A stretch of 64,000 nucleotides of DNA from Iodobacter sp025352645 (GCF_033446605.1 NZ_JAWQUO010000002.1:62001-126000); one strand, 5' to 3'; numbered from the stretch's first letter, positions 17,480 through 27,404 are shown. The notes: generated by a model not told the origin, from the sequence alone. Numbers and translations are program-made.

Positions 17480-19201
17480 ATGTTTAATAACAAATCGATG
17501 GATGAAATTTTCAAGCAGCTTACTGAGACCAACCAGAAACTGTTGCAAAGCTGGGTAAATCTGGCTCAACCTGGCGAACCTGTCGCCGAGCTAGCTCCAA
17601 TGCATCAGATGATGTCTGGATTGACGCAAAGCAATCCCTTTTTAGCGCAGCATGGCGATTTTTATAAGCAACAACTTGATTTATGGTTAGGCTTAATTGG
17701 TGCTAAAGAAAAAGCGCCAGTTGTTGTTCCCGAAAAAGGCGATCGCCGCTTTAATGCGCCAGAGTGGGAACAGCCGCTATTTGATTACATTAAGCAAAAC
17801 TACTTGGTAACCTCTCGTTGGTTATTGCAATTGGTAGATCAAGCAAACACCGATGATGCCGCGCGCGAGAAAATGAGTTTCTTTACTCGCCAATATGTCG
17901 ATGCTATGAGCCCGGCAAACTTTGCTTTTACCAATCCAGAAGTCATGAAACTGGCTTTAGAAAGTAAAGGCGAAAGTCTGCAGGAAGGCATGAAAAAGTT
18001 AATGGAGGATATGCAGAAAGGCACTATCACCATGACTGACGAATCTCAATTTGAGGTCGGCAAAAATCTAGGCATCAGCCCAGGACAAGTCGTTTTTGAA
18101 AACGAGCTGTTCCAATTACTGCAATACACCCCTGCTACTCCTCAAGTTTATTCCCGCCCCTTATTGATTGTTCCGCCTTGCGTAAACAAGTTCTACATCA
18201 TGGATTTACAGCCTGATAACTCCTTAGTGGCCTACGCCGTTAGCCAAGGGTTTAAAACCTTTCTGGTTTCCTGGAAATCAGTGACGCCAGAGATGGGGCA
18301 CTTAGAGTGGGATGATTACGTTGAAAATGGCGTGATTAGCGCTTGTGATGTGGTGCGTAAGATTGGCAAGGCAGAAAAAATAAATGTGCTGTCTTTCTGC
18401 ATTGGCGGTGAATTAGTTTCTACCGCTATGCCGGTGATGCAAGCGCGTGGTTTGGATTGGATTGAATCTGTCACGCTGATGACGGTGATGATTGATCACA
18501 CCGAGCCTGGCGATATCAAGCACTTTATTGATTGGAATCTGATTAAAAAGCGCGAAGCCTTGTTAAGCGAAGGTGGTGTGATTGGCGGTAAAGAGCTATC
18601 TCGTACTTTTTCAGCATTACGTTCTAATGATTTAATTTGGAACTACGTGGTTAATAATTATCTGAAGGGTAAAACGCCAGCACCGTTTGATTTACTCTAT
18701 TGGAATAATGATTCGGCTAATTTGGCCTTGCCGATGCACACTTTTTTCCTACGCAATATGTATTTGGAAAACAATCTCACTAAGCCTAATTCATTTAGTC
18801 TTTGTGGTGTGCCTATTGATTTAACTACCGTTACTGCACCAACGTATATTTTTGCTGCGCGTGAAGATCATATTGTGCCTTGGCAATCCGCCTATTTAAG
18901 CACCCGTATTTTTAAAGGCCCATTACGCTATGTACTTGGGGCTTCCGGCCATATCGCAGGCGCGATTAATCCGGTAAAAGCCAATAAGCGTAATTACTGG
19001 GTGAATGAAGATTTATCGGGTGATTCGGAAACTTGGCTTAATGGGGCAGAATCTCGCCCAGGCAGCTGGTGGCAGGATTGGAGCCAATGGCTGATTCCTT
19101 TATCGGGGGAGCAAGTTGCAGCATCTAAAACGCACGGCAATGCGGCATTCAAACCAATTGAACCAGCACCTGGCCGCTATGTAAAAGAGCGTTTGGCTTA
19201 A
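17480..19201 (+). CDS. phaC: Class I poly(3-hydroxyalkanoate) synthase
   Basis: A 573-residue PHA synthase that polymerises 3-hydroxyacyl-CoA on granules. The alpha/beta-hydrolase catalytic triad is visible: Cys307 in SFCIGG (lipase-box-like), Asp463 in AREDHIVPW and His491 in GASGHIAG. The N-terminal region of about 200 residues is typical of the enzyme, and length agrees with class I PhaC (about 590), which needs no PhaE/PhaR subunit. ATG 17480 is chosen because CGGAGA lies 7 nt upstream; the frame extends further upstream without support. A thiolase gene follows 175 bases later; no phaB reductase or phasin gene is adjacent. Confidence 0.96.
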   Translation: MFNNKSMDEIFKQLTETNQKLLQSWVNLAQPGEPVAELAPMHQMMSGLTQSNPFLAQHGDFYKQQLDLWLGLIGAKEKAPVVVPEKGDRRFNAPEWEQPLFDYIKQNYLVTSRWLLQLVDQANTDDAAREKMSFFTRQYVDAMSPANFAFTNPEVMKLALESKGESLQEGMKKLMEDMQKGTITMTDESQFEVGKNLGISPGQVVFENELFQLLQYTPATPQVYSRPLLIVPPCVNKFYIMDLQPDNSLVAYAVSQGFKTFLVSWKSVTPEMGHLEWDDYVENGVISACDVVRKIGKAEKINVLSFCIGGELVSTAMPVMQARGLDWIESVTLMTVMIDHTEPGDIKHFIDWNLIKKREALLSEGGVIGGKELSRTFSALRSNDLIWNYVVNNYLKGKTPAPFDLLYWNNDSANLALPMHTFFLRNMYLENNLTKPNSFSLCGVPIDLTTVTAPTYIFAAREDHIVPWQSAYLSTRIFKGPLRYVLGASGHIAGAINPVKANKRNYWVNEDLSGDSETWLNGAESRPGSWWQDWSQWLIPLSGEQVAASKTHGNAAFKPIEPAPGRYVKERLA

Positions 19202-19376
19202 GGCATTTTAGATTCATCATTTAGCAAGAATTGTTAGATATCTTGTTGGTTTTAAAAGCTTTAATTTGTATGTTGATCGGCATCTTGCCACTGACAGGCT
19301 TAAATACCTTGTTTAGCGATCGCTATTAAGGTGTTTAAGCCGACTCTTGATACAGCCTATTTAAGGGAAATACCGC

Positions 19377-20555
19377 ATGACTGAGATCGTGATTGTTGCT
19401 GCTGGCCGTACTGCTTTAGGCAATTTTGGTGGTGGCCTAGCTAAAGTGCCGGCTGCAGAGCTAGGTGCGACCGTAATTCGTGGTTTGCTTGCAAAAACCG
19501 GCATTGCAGCAGATCAAATCAGTGAAGTCATTTTAGGCAATGTTCTGACTGCTGGCCTTGGTCAAAATCCCGCTCGCCAAGCACTACGCCGCGCTGGCCT
19601 GCCAGATTCAATTCCTGCATTAACGATTAATCAAGTGTGTGGCTCTGGGCTTAAAGCGGTTGCGCTAGGTATGCAGGCTATTTTATCTGGTGAAAGCGAA
19701 ATTGTTATTGCGGGTGGTCAAGAAAATATGTCGGCATCGCCCCATATTTTACCAGGTAGCCGTGATGGTTTTCGCATGGGCAATGCCACGCTAATCGACA
19801 CTATGGTGTATGACGGTTTAACCGATGCGTACAACAACTACCATATGGGCGTTACGGCAGAAAACATCGCTAAAAAATACGGTATTACGCGTGAAGAGCA
19901 AGACGCCTTAGCACTGTCTTCGCAAATGAAAGCCGCTGCAGCACAAGAGTCTGGCCGCTTTGCAGAAGAAATTTTCCCTGTGCTGATTCCACAAAAGAAA
20001 GGTGATCCAATCGTGTTTGATAAAGATGAATTTATCAAACCAGCCACCACCGCTGAATCTTTAGCCAAACTGCGCGCAGCCTTTGATAAAGAAGGCACGG
20101 TAACCGCAGGTAATGCATCGGGCATTAACGATGGTGCTGCTGCGGTAATGTTGATGAGTGCTGCTAAGGCCAAACAGCTAGGCCTTACACCACTGGCAAC
20201 CATTCGTGCTGCCGCTTCTGCTGGTGTAGACCCAACGATTATGGGCATGGGCCCAGTGCCAGCTACTCAGCGTGTATTAGCGCGTTTGGGCTGGAGTATT
20301 GAAGATTTAGATTTAATTGAAGCCAATGAAGCTTTTGCCGCGCAGGCTTTAGGCGTAGCGCGTGAATTAAAGTGGGATGCCAATAAAGTAAACGTTAATG
20401 GTGGTGCAATTGCTTTAGGCCATCCAATTGGTGCCTCAGGCTGCCGTATTTTGGTAACGCTATTGCATGAAATGCAACGCCGTGATGCTAAAAAAGGCCT
20501 AGCTACACTATGTATTGGTGGCGGCATGGGTGTGGCTTTAGCCGTAGAGCGTTAA
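19377..20555 (+). CDS. phaA: Acetyl-CoA C-acetyltransferase (beta-ketothiolase)
   Basis: A 392-residue thiolase condensing two acetyl-CoA to acetoacetyl-CoA, the first step of PHB synthesis, or running in reverse for degradation. Acyl-accepting Cys88 lies in QVCGSGLKA; the catalytic His in GGAIALGHPIGASG and the second Cys in CIGGGMG near the C-terminus are intact. AAGGGAAA precedes the ATG. Position after phaC supports assignment as phaA rather than a fatty-acid oxidation thiolase, but the atoB name would be equally valid. A good terminator follows. Confidence 0.94.
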   Translation: MTEIVIVAAGRTALGNFGGGLAKVPAAELGATVIRGLLAKTGIAADQISEVILGNVLTAGLGQNPARQALRRAGLPDSIPALTINQVCGSGLKAVALGMQAILSGESEIVIAGGQENMSASPHILPGSRDGFRMGNATLIDTMVYDGLTDAYNNYHMGVTAENIAKKYGITREEQDALALSSQMKAAAAQESGRFAEEIFPVLIPQKKGDPIVFDKDEFIKPATTAESLAKLRAAFDKEGTVTAGNASGINDGAAAVMLMSAAKAKQLGLTPLATIRAAASAGVDPTIMGMGPVPATQRVLARLGWSIEDLDLIEANEAFAAQALGVARELKWDANKVNVNGGAIALGHPIGASGCRILVTLLHEMQRRDAKKGLATLCIGGGMGVALAVER

Positions 20556-20580
20556 TGCTTAGCAATTAAATGTCTAATCA

Positions 20581-20608
20581 AAGCCCTCACATTGAGGGCT
20601 TTTTTTTC
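20581..20608 (+). terminator. Rho-independent terminator after the thiolase gene
   Basis: AAGCCCTCA / TGAGGGCTT stem followed by eight T residues, 25 bases after the stop codon; this ends the phaC-phaA unit. Confidence 0.92.
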
Positions 20609-20789
20609 AGAATGTTTTTATAAGTTCCATAGGGGCAATCCGCAGGGCGCTGTATATTGTATAAGCGTTTAGTATTAAGCATGTTTAATTTATTCTGATT
20701 TGCAAAGTTGGGCCGTATTTTGTCTATAAATAAGCAGATGATGGCAAGGGCTAATACCTTGTTTCTGTTTGTTTTTAAAGGAAAAAATC

Positions 20790-22571
20790 ATGACCGGTGT
20801 TAAATTAGAGTCTAGCTTATATTTTCCTAATCCAGATCACTGGGAAGTGGCCGCAATTGCCTTGGCTTTGCAAGAAGGCTTTGATTGGCACTATCGCTTA
20901 TTTAGAGAATCAAGCCGCAAGGCTAGAACTCATTTCAAAGATGGCGATTTTCATGCGCAGCGTGCAGAAGTGCGTGATCGAATCGCTTTTTATGATTTAC
21001 GGGTGATTGAAACCGCAGAGCGGCTTAAACTAGATTTTAATGCAGATAGCTTGCCAGACGCTATTTGGTCGAAAGTTAAGCTTTATTTTATTGGCTTATT
21101 GATCAATCATCAGCAGCCAGAGCTGGCAGAAACTTTTTTTAATTCAGTATGCTGCCGTATTTTGCATCGCACTTATTTTCATAATGATTTTATTTTTTAT
21201 CGCCCAGCAGTCTCTACTGAATATATAGAATCAGAGCCACCTATTTATCGCAGTTATTACCCAATCCAAACTGGCTTGAATGCAACCCTAGCCAAAATGT
21301 TTACGGATTTTAACTTAGAATTACCTTTTGCTGATTTGGCCAGAGATGTGCATCGCTTGCTCTTTGCTCTGCATAAATTTTTAGGCCGTTGGCCAGAGTT
21401 TGCTTTAAATACCCAAATCCAAGTGTTAGCTTCGCCGTTTTACCGCAATAAAGCAGTTTATATTATTGGTAAAGCGATTCATGAAGATTTAGAAATTCCT
21501 TTTGCTTTACCGCTTTGCCGCGATGCAGAAGGGCAATTATTTTTAGATGCTGCTTTATTTGAGCCTTGGCAAATCAGCCATTTGTTTTCCTTATCCCGAG
21601 CTTATTTCTTAGTGGATATGGAAGTGCCATCGGCCTATGTGCGCTATTTACAAAAGCTGATGCCAGATAAATCACGGGCCGAGCTTTACACCATGCTGGG
21701 CTTAGGTAAACAGGGTAAAACCATGTTTTACCGTGAGTTATTTCATCATCTACGTCATTCCACCGATTCATTTGTATTTGCACCAGGCACCAAAGGGATG
21801 GTGATGATTGTATTTACCCTGCCATCGTTTCCTTTTGTCTTTAAAATTATTAAAGACATTATTGCCCCGCCTAAAGAAGTGGATCGTAGCATTGTGAAGG
21901 CTAAATATTTATTAGTAAAACAGCATGACCGAGTTGGGCGCATGGCCGATTCGCTAGAGTTCTCTGATGTGGCTTTGCCTAGAGAGCGCTTTAATGAAGA
22001 CTTATTAGTAGAAATTAGAAAACTGGCCCCGTCTATTTTAGAGGAAACCGACGATAAAGTTATTTTGCGGCATTTATATATTGAAAGACGCATGATCCCA
22101 TTGAATATCTTTATCGAAAAGCGCCGTGATGATGAAATCAATGCGGTGATTGAAGATTATGGTAATGCCTTGCGTGAATTAGCAATTGCCAATATTTTTC
22201 CTGGCGATATGTTATTTAAAAACTTTGGGGTGACCAGAGAGGGCCGGGTAGTATTTTATGATTATGATGAAATTGAATATATGACCGATTGCGATTTTCG
22301 CCGTATTCCCCCGCCGCCGGCTCCAGAATTTGAAATGAGCAGCGACACTTGGTTTAGCGGTAATCCTAATGAAGTGTATCCCGAAGAATTTGGCACGTTT
22401 CTATTGGGCAGGGATGATGTTAAAAAAGCGTTTATGAAGCATCATGCAGATTTACTTACCGTGGGCTTTTGGAAGAATGCAAAAGAGCGTATTAAGCAGG
22501 GCTTTATTGAAGATTTTTTTCCTTACCCACAGGAAGAGCGCTTTACTAAGCGTTTCCCAAATAAATCATAA
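20790..22571 (+). CDS. aceK: Isocitrate dehydrogenase kinase/phosphatase
   Basis: A 593-residue bifunctional enzyme that phosphorylates and inactivates, or dephosphorylates, isocitrate dehydrogenase, setting flux between the TCA cycle and glyoxylate bypass. Family blocks are clear: FVFAPGTKGMVMIVFTLPSF (nucleotide-binding loop), FKIIKDIIAPPKEV, KYLLVKQHDRVGRMAD and NFGVTREGRVVFYDYDEI. ATG 20790 has AAAGGA 7 nt upstream; the longer TTG-started form is rejected. The usual partners aceA and aceB are not adjacent, so this is a detached aceK. A hairpin terminator lies just after it. Confidence 0.96.
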   Translation: MTGVKLESSLYFPNPDHWEVAAIALALQEGFDWHYRLFRESSRKARTHFKDGDFHAQRAEVRDRIAFYDLRVIETAERLKLDFNADSLPDAIWSKVKLYFIGLLINHQQPELAETFFNSVCCRILHRTYFHNDFIFYRPAVSTEYIESEPPIYRSYYPIQTGLNATLAKMFTDFNLELPFADLARDVHRLLFALHKFLGRWPEFALNTQIQVLASPFYRNKAVYIIGKAIHEDLEIPFALPLCRDAEGQLFLDAALFEPWQISHLFSLSRAYFLVDMEVPSAYVRYLQKLMPDKSRAELYTMLGLGKQGKTMFYRELFHHLRHSTDSFVFAPGTKGMVMIVFTLPSFPFVFKIIKDIIAPPKEVDRSIVKAKYLLVKQHDRVGRMADSLEFSDVALPRERFNEDLLVEIRKLAPSILEETDDKVILRHLYIERRMIPLNIFIEKRRDDEINAVIEDYGNALRELAIANIFPGDMLFKNFGVTREGRVVFYDYDEIEYMTDCDFRRIPPPPAPEFEMSSDTWFSGNPNEVYPEEFGTFLLGRDDVKKAFMKHHADLLTVGFWKNAKERIKQGFIEDFFPYPQEERFTKRFPNKS

Positions 22572-22587
22572 ATGTATGCTAATCATG

Positions 22588-22622
22588 AAATACACCCAAA
22601 CAATATGGCTTGGGTGTATTTT
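22588..22622. terminator. Hairpin terminator between aceK and the FKBP gene
   Basis: AATACACCCA and TGGGTGTATT form a 10-bp stem followed by a short T-rich tail, between convergent genes; it may act in both directions. Confidence 0.75.
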
Positions 22623-22652
22623 GTGGCGTGAAAATAAAATTGGATAATCTTT

Positions 22653-23087
22653 TTATTTCACCTCAAGTAATTCAACATCAAACACCAGAGGGGCATTTGG
22701 GGGAATAACGTCGCCAGCACCGCGTGCGCCATAAGCCAGATCTGCAGGAATAATGAGCGTGCGTTTGCCGCCAATTTTCATCCCTGCCACACCCGCATCC
22801 CAGCCCTTAATGACGCGTTTTGCACCAAGTGGAAAGCTAAAAGGGCTTTTACCCACCGAGCTATCAAACAGGGGGCCGTGCTGTTTTTCCGCCTTAGCGT
22901 CAAAAAGCCAGCCACTGTAATGCACTGTAACTGTGCTTCCTGCAACAGCTTCTTTGCCACTTCCTACTTTTACATCGATCTGCTCTAGTTTACTTGGGGC
23001 CGTAGTAAGTGCAGCTGGGGTGGCCGCCTGGGCGATGCCATTCAGGCTAGCAAGGCCTAGGGCAATACAGAATAAGCGAGATTTCAT
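22653..23087 (-). CDS. Exported FKBP-type peptidyl-prolyl cis-trans isomerase
   Basis: A 144-residue protein: signal peptide ending near GIAQA, a short linker, then one FKBP domain (about 38-144). Conserved FKBP signatures include VTVHYSGWLFD, FSFPLGAKRVIKGWDAGVAG, MKIGGKRTLIIPADLAYG and the final VFDVELLEVK. It is predicted to be periplasmic and to help fold exported proteins. It is the short FkpB/FKBP12-like form without the dimerisation domain of FkpA. It sits alone, upstream of the second MITE-like copy. Confidence 0.93.
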   Translation of the reverse strand: MKSRLFCIALGLASLNGIAQAATPAALTTAPSKLEQIDVKVGSGKEAVAGSTVTVHYSGWLFDAKAEKQHGPLFDSSVGKSPFSFPLGAKRVIKGWDAGVAGMKIGGKRTLIIPADLAYGARGAGDVIPPNAPLVFDVELLEVK

Positions 23088-23319
23088 TTATAAAGCTTCC
23101 TAAGTTTACTGTGCGTAAACTATAACACGTCCATAAATAATTTTAGTGTAAGTAAATTGGGTTTTGTGGCGTGACTAAGGCGCATAGTGCGTAGGCATCA
23201 ACGGGCGTGTATAAAAATGCTTTTTAATAAGGGTACTTCGCTTAAATATATTTAATATCGTGTGGGAATTAAGTTTTTAGTTGATTTTTAAATGGTTTTA
23301 TTCAGCCGCTTGATTAAAG

Positions 23320-23459
23320 GGGGCCTCGAAAAACCTATATTTCTAAATAAGACAAGGCGCGTATTAAAAAAATAGACGCTGCATATGCTTGATATGTAAG
23401 GAGATTTTTTTAATGCGCAACGCAGTATTATGAGATCAGATGGGTTTTTCGAGGTTACC
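23320..23459 (+). repeat. MITE-like intergenic element, copy 2
   Basis: About 140 bp with terminal inverted repeats CCTCGAAAAACC near the left end and GGTTTTTCGAGG near the right end, homologous to 7681-7815 on the other strand. TAAA lies directly outside both ends and may be a 4-bp target duplication, but copy 1 does not show one. The rest of the 533-base gap (23088-23620) holds no gene I can support; the part after the element is AT-rich and should contain the promoter of the following operon. Confidence 0.8.
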
Positions 23460-23620
23460 TAAATAAACAGCTAAATTTTTCATGCTCATCCTTTTAATGG
23501 GGATTTCTCGTCGTAAAGCTGCGTTGAAAATTTATAAAATTTTATTAAGTAAGAAGCTATATTAGCGAAGTAAATGATAAACTTATATTTTTATGCGCAG
23601 CTTCTTTTATTGGTATATTT

Positions 23621-24937
23621 ATGCAAGTAAAATCAAGTCGTTGGTGGAGGAAAAAGATTGGGCTTAGCCTACACGTTGGCCGTATTGGAAGCTGGCCGCT
23701 TGCAAAGAAATTATTACTACTGAATGTATTAGGCATTGCAAGCACTTTGCTCGTCTGCTTAGCACTTTTTTCCGCATCCTATAGCTATATTGCAACTCAG
23801 CGTTTAAAAAGTGAAGCCTTAGCCAATGCTCATATTCTGGCTAATAATGTTGCACCCATGCTGGTTTTCAACGATCAAAAAGCGGCAAAAACCTTGGTGC
23901 ATTCCTTTACTGACATGCCAGATTTACGCTATTTAAGTATTGTAAATACCAAAAATAAAACCTTTGTAGAGTGGGGTGTACTTGCAGCTGATAGCCCGCC
24001 GCCATTCCTGATTAAACTGCTGCCACATTCAGCCGTTGAAATGACTTATGACCATATTGTTGTGCTTACGCCAGTTGCACTGGATGGAGAGCCTTTAGGC
24101 AAGATTAAATTACAAATTGGCTTTGATGCTATTTATACAGAAACGCTGCAGTTTTTCTTATTTGGGCTAGTCCTGATTGCAATTGCGATTGTGATTGCTT
24201 CCATTATTTTAAACCGTTTGCAAGTAAAAGCCTTGGCTCCTATTTTTGAGTTATCTGCTATTGCAGAAAAAGTGGCTTCAGAGCGTAATTATAGTTTACG
24301 TGCTCAGCCAAGGGGACGGGATGAGCTTGGGCGTTTGTCTTATCACTTCAATCAAATGTTGGCCAAAATTGAGGCATGGGAAACGGATATTCGTGCAGAG
24401 CTGGATCAAAGTAAAGAATCGGCCCGATGCCTAGATCTTTTAGCTAACTATGATAATTTAACTAAGTTACCTAATCGTCATTATTTTAATCAGGCCTTGG
24501 CAAAAATGGTGGAGCAATCATTAGTGACTGAGCAGTTTTCAGCACTGATGTTTATTGACTTAGATAATTTTAAATATGTTAACGATCAATATGGGCATGA
24601 AGCAGGTGATGCAGTACTGATTATTATTGCCCAGCGCTTAAATGTTTTATTGCGCAGCACTGATATGCCTTGCCGTTTGGGAGGTGATGAATTTGCTGTT
24701 ATTTTGCCTCATATTGCAAATATAGAAGCTGTAAGCCATTTGGCCGATCGATTAGTTGCGGCTGTTAATCAAGATATTATTATTCACGGGGATATTATGC
24801 CTGTGGGTGCAAGTATTGGTATTGCCTGCTGCCCATTACATGCTCGTGATGAAAAAATGCTCTTGCATTATGCTGATTTAGCGATGTATCAGGCAAAAAA
24901 AATGGGCAAAAATATGTCTTTCGTTTATTCTGAATAA
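23621..24937 (+). CDS. Membrane diguanylate cyclase (CHASE8-HAMP-GGDEF, YfiN-like)
   Basis: A 438-residue inner-membrane enzyme making cyclic di-GMP. A first membrane helix (about 27-50), a periplasmic CHASE8-like domain (about 50-170), a second helix (about 172-195), a HAMP linker and a GGDEF domain (about 275-438) follow in order. GGDEF is intact at 354-358, and the inhibitory RxxD site (RSTD, 345-348) lies exactly five residues upstream. The layout matches YfiN/TpbB, which is held off by periplasmic YfiR. Two bases separate its stop from the TonB-dependent receptor, and a YfiR-like gene comes third, so this is a three-gene operon. No clear ribosome site is visible before the ATG. Confidence 0.93.
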   Translation: MQVKSSRWWRKKIGLSLHVGRIGSWPLAKKLLLLNVLGIASTLLVCLALFSASYSYIATQRLKSEALANAHILANNVAPMLVFNDQKAAKTLVHSFTDMPDLRYLSIVNTKNKTFVEWGVLAADSPPPFLIKLLPHSAVEMTYDHIVVLTPVALDGEPLGKIKLQIGFDAIYTETLQFFLFGLVLIAIAIVIASIILNRLQVKALAPIFELSAIAEKVASERNYSLRAQPRGRDELGRLSYHFNQMLAKIEAWETDIRAELDQSKESARCLDLLANYDNLTKLPNRHYFNQALAKMVEQSLVTEQFSALMFIDLDNFKYVNDQYGHEAGDAVLIIIAQRLNVLLRSTDMPCRLGGDEFAVILPHIANIEAVSHLADRLVAAVNQDIIIHGDIMPVGASIGIACCPLHARDEKMLLHYADLAMYQAKKMGKNMSFVYSE

Positions 24938-24939
24938 AT

Positions 24940-26910
24940 ATGAAAAAATTATTTATTTTATTTTTAGCATTTTATGTTAATCATGCTTTAGCCGATGGCG
25001 ATCCTAGTCTGGAAGATCTATTGGATACTGGCTTGTTAAACCCATCTAGGAATGTAGATGCATCGACTGCTTCTAAGTTTTCACAAAGAATTCAGAAAGC
25101 GCCTTCTGCAGTGCGTGTTTTAAGCCACGATGATATTGCAGAATATGGCTATCGCACGTTAGGCGAGATATTACGCAGTTTGCCTGGCCTTGATACCAGT
25201 TATGATTATGTAAATACTTTTTTAGGGGCAAGAGGGGTTGCTATTCCTGGTGATTATAATACCCGCGTGCTAATTTTAATTGATGGTATTCGCTTAAATA
25301 ACAATGTATTTGATAGTGCTTTGGTGGGTAATGAATTTCCATTGGACGTTGATTTAATTGATAGGGTTGAATACGCAGCAGGGCCGGGATCGGCCATCTA
25401 TGGCAATAACGCTTTTTTTGGCGTGGTGAATATTTTAACCCGTGGAGCTTCAAGCCTACGGGGTACCGAGGCATCGCTTGAATATGGCAGCTTTAATACA
25501 CATAAATTACGTGCCAGTGTGGCAAAAAGATTAGATAACGGTGCTGAATATTTATTATCAGCCAGCCAGTTTTATCGTGGAGGGCCATCTACTACTGCCT
25601 ATATGGATTATTCTGTTGTTGCACCTGATTTTAAAGGCAGTGCGGCAATAGATGATGAAATAAATAATAATATATTTGCTAAATTTTCTATAGGTGGATT
25701 GCAATTAACAGGCGTATTTAGTAACAGAGAGAAAGGTAATCCAGTATTAATGAATTTTACCAATGATCAGCTATTAATTATGAATGGTAAATCAGTTGCA
25801 AGTAGCCAGCATGCATTTGTTGGGATGAGTTATGAGTTTAGTTTATTTAATGATTGGAATTTTCAAACGCGTTTAAACTATCACGAAGAAGAGTATCAGG
25901 GCAGTAATCCATTTTACTTTGATCCAACGTCCATGTTTATTGCCAAGGAAGATGCAATAGGGCGCTGGTGGGATGGTGAGTTTCAGGTCGTTAATAATCG
26001 GCTGGAAGGGCATAAAATATTATTGGGGGTTGAAGGGCGTTTAAATGTAGAGCAATCGTGGCGTAGCTATATTGAAGGCTGGGATAGTCAAGTTAACCGT
26101 CAGCAATCTAGTCAACGTTTTGCGGCATTTACGCAGGATGAAATCTCGATTAATGATCAGCTTACTTTTATTGCTGGGGCTAGATTAGATTATACTGAAT
26201 TTGGAAGTAATGTTAATCCACGATTAGGGCTAATTTGGAATCCACAGGATAAAACAAATTTTAAATTATTGTATGGATCTGCTTTTCGCAATCCTAATTT
26301 TTTTGAACAGACACAGAATGAAGCTAATTTTTTTCATGTAGCCAATGCAGAGAAAATAAACACTATAGAGTTGGCCGCTGAGCATTATTTTTCGCCGAGC
26401 ACTAAGTTTAATAGCTCTCTCTACCACTATAGGATGAGTGATTTAATTGGGCAGGCTAACTATGAGACAGGTCTTGTTTACCTTAATCTGGAAGAAATAA
26501 AAAGCATAGGCTGGGAGACAGAGCTGGAGCAGCGTTTTAAAAATGGCCTTCAAGCAAAATTAGCTTATTCATTACAAAGAACCACGATTGCTGGTCATGA
26601 GGTGTTTAACTCTCCTCGGCATATGCTTAATTTTAAATTCTCTGTGCCTTTATTCGATTCGCATTGGAAGCTAGCAAGTGAGTTGCGCTATCTAAGCGGC
26701 CGAGAAATATTTTTTGGCCATTTAGATCCGCAATGGCTGGGTGATATGAGCCTAAATGGTGAGCTTAATAAAAACTTTTCTATTTCTTTAACTGCACATA
26801 ATATTGGCGATGTTTCTTATAGAGAAGCAACGCGCATTGCAAATTATGATTCATTTTCAGCTAAACAAGATGGTCGTGATATTCGGCTTAAGCTCAATGT
26901 GAGGTATTGA
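24940..26910 (+). CDS. TonB-dependent outer-membrane receptor
   Basis: A 656-residue receptor. A signal peptide (LFILFLAFYVNHALA) is followed by a short N-terminal segment, the plug domain (about 50-165, with APSAVRVLSHDDI, RVLILIDGIRLNNN, VEYAAGPGSAIYGNNAF) and a 22-strand-type barrel ending in VRY. It lacks the N-terminal signalling domain of FecA-type receptors. Its ligand cannot be told from sequence; barrel style resembles vitamin/colicin-type receptors. It sits between a YfiN-like cyclase and a YfiR-like protein, in place of the YfiB lipoprotein seen in Pseudomonas, which suggests a role as signal entry rather than pure uptake (inference). Confidence 0.9.
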   Translation: MKKLFILFLAFYVNHALADGDPSLEDLLDTGLLNPSRNVDASTASKFSQRIQKAPSAVRVLSHDDIAEYGYRTLGEILRSLPGLDTSYDYVNTFLGARGVAIPGDYNTRVLILIDGIRLNNNVFDSALVGNEFPLDVDLIDRVEYAAGPGSAIYGNNAFFGVVNILTRGASSLRGTEASLEYGSFNTHKLRASVAKRLDNGAEYLLSASQFYRGGPSTTAYMDYSVVAPDFKGSAAIDDEINNNIFAKFSIGGLQLTGVFSNREKGNPVLMNFTNDQLLIMNGKSVASSQHAFVGMSYEFSLFNDWNFQTRLNYHEEEYQGSNPFYFDPTSMFIAKEDAIGRWWDGEFQVVNNRLEGHKILLGVEGRLNVEQSWRSYIEGWDSQVNRQQSSQRFAAFTQDEISINDQLTFIAGARLDYTEFGSNVNPRLGLIWNPQDKTNFKLLYGSAFRNPNFFEQTQNEANFFHVANAEKINTIELAAEHYFSPSTKFNSSLYHYRMSDLIGQANYETGLVYLNLEEIKSIGWETELEQRFKNGLQAKLAYSLQRTTIAGHEVFNSPRHMLNFKFSVPLFDSHWKLASELRYLSGREIFFGHLDPQWLGDMSLNGELNKNFSISLTAHNIGDVSYREATRIANYDSFSAKQDGRDIRLKLNVRY

Positions 26911-26912
26911 TC

Positions 26913-27404
26913 ATGAGCCGCTTATTTTTATTATTCTTGTTTATTTCTGCAAATGCTTGGGCGGTTGTAGATGAGTTTGAGTTGAAAGCTACCTTTATTT
27001 TTAGGTTTGCTCAATATACGAGCTGGCCCCCGCCACCTAATAAAGAAACATTGCTGTGTGTATTGGGGCAAAAAGAAATTTTTGATGAATTAGAAAAATT
27101 TAAAGATAGAAAAATAAATGGTAACTCTATACGTGTGATTAAATTGCCATCTATTAAAACTGCAACAGATTGCAATGTGGTTTTTATTGGGGCACGGGAA
27201 AATTTTAATAGTATTATGCCTATGTTAAGGCCTTTGCCTATTTTAGTGATTGGCGATAGTGCCGATGCTTTTGAAGAAAAAGCGGTGATTGTTTTGGTTA
27301 CCGAGCCCAATCGTATCAGCTTTAAAATAAACCGCACCCAAGCTAATAATGTTGGCTTGGTGATGAGTGCACAATTACTTAAATTGGCAAAAGAGGTAAG
27401 GTGA
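26913..27404 (+). CDS. yfiR: YfiR-like periplasmic regulator (DUF4154)
   Basis: About 163 residues: signal peptide (LFLLFLFISANAWA) then a DUF4154/YfiR domain with the family pattern FELKATFIFRFAQYTSWP, CVLG...IFDEL, NVVFIGARE, ILVIGDS, ISFKINRTQA and NNVGLVMSAQLLKLA. YfiR in Pseudomonas represses the cyclase YfiN from the periplasm. GAGG sits 8 nt before ATG 26913, overlapping the end of the receptor gene, so the two are likely translationally linked. Cysteines lie in LLCVLG and TDCNVV, possible redox partners as in YfiR. Confidence 0.9.
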   Translation: MSRLFLLFLFISANAWAVVDEFELKATFIFRFAQYTSWPPPPNKETLLCVLGQKEIFDELEKFKDRKINGNSIRVIKLPSIKTATDCNVVFIGARENFNSIMPMLRPLPILVIGDSADAFEEKAVIVLVTEPNRISFKINRTQANNVGLVMSAQLLKLAKEVR

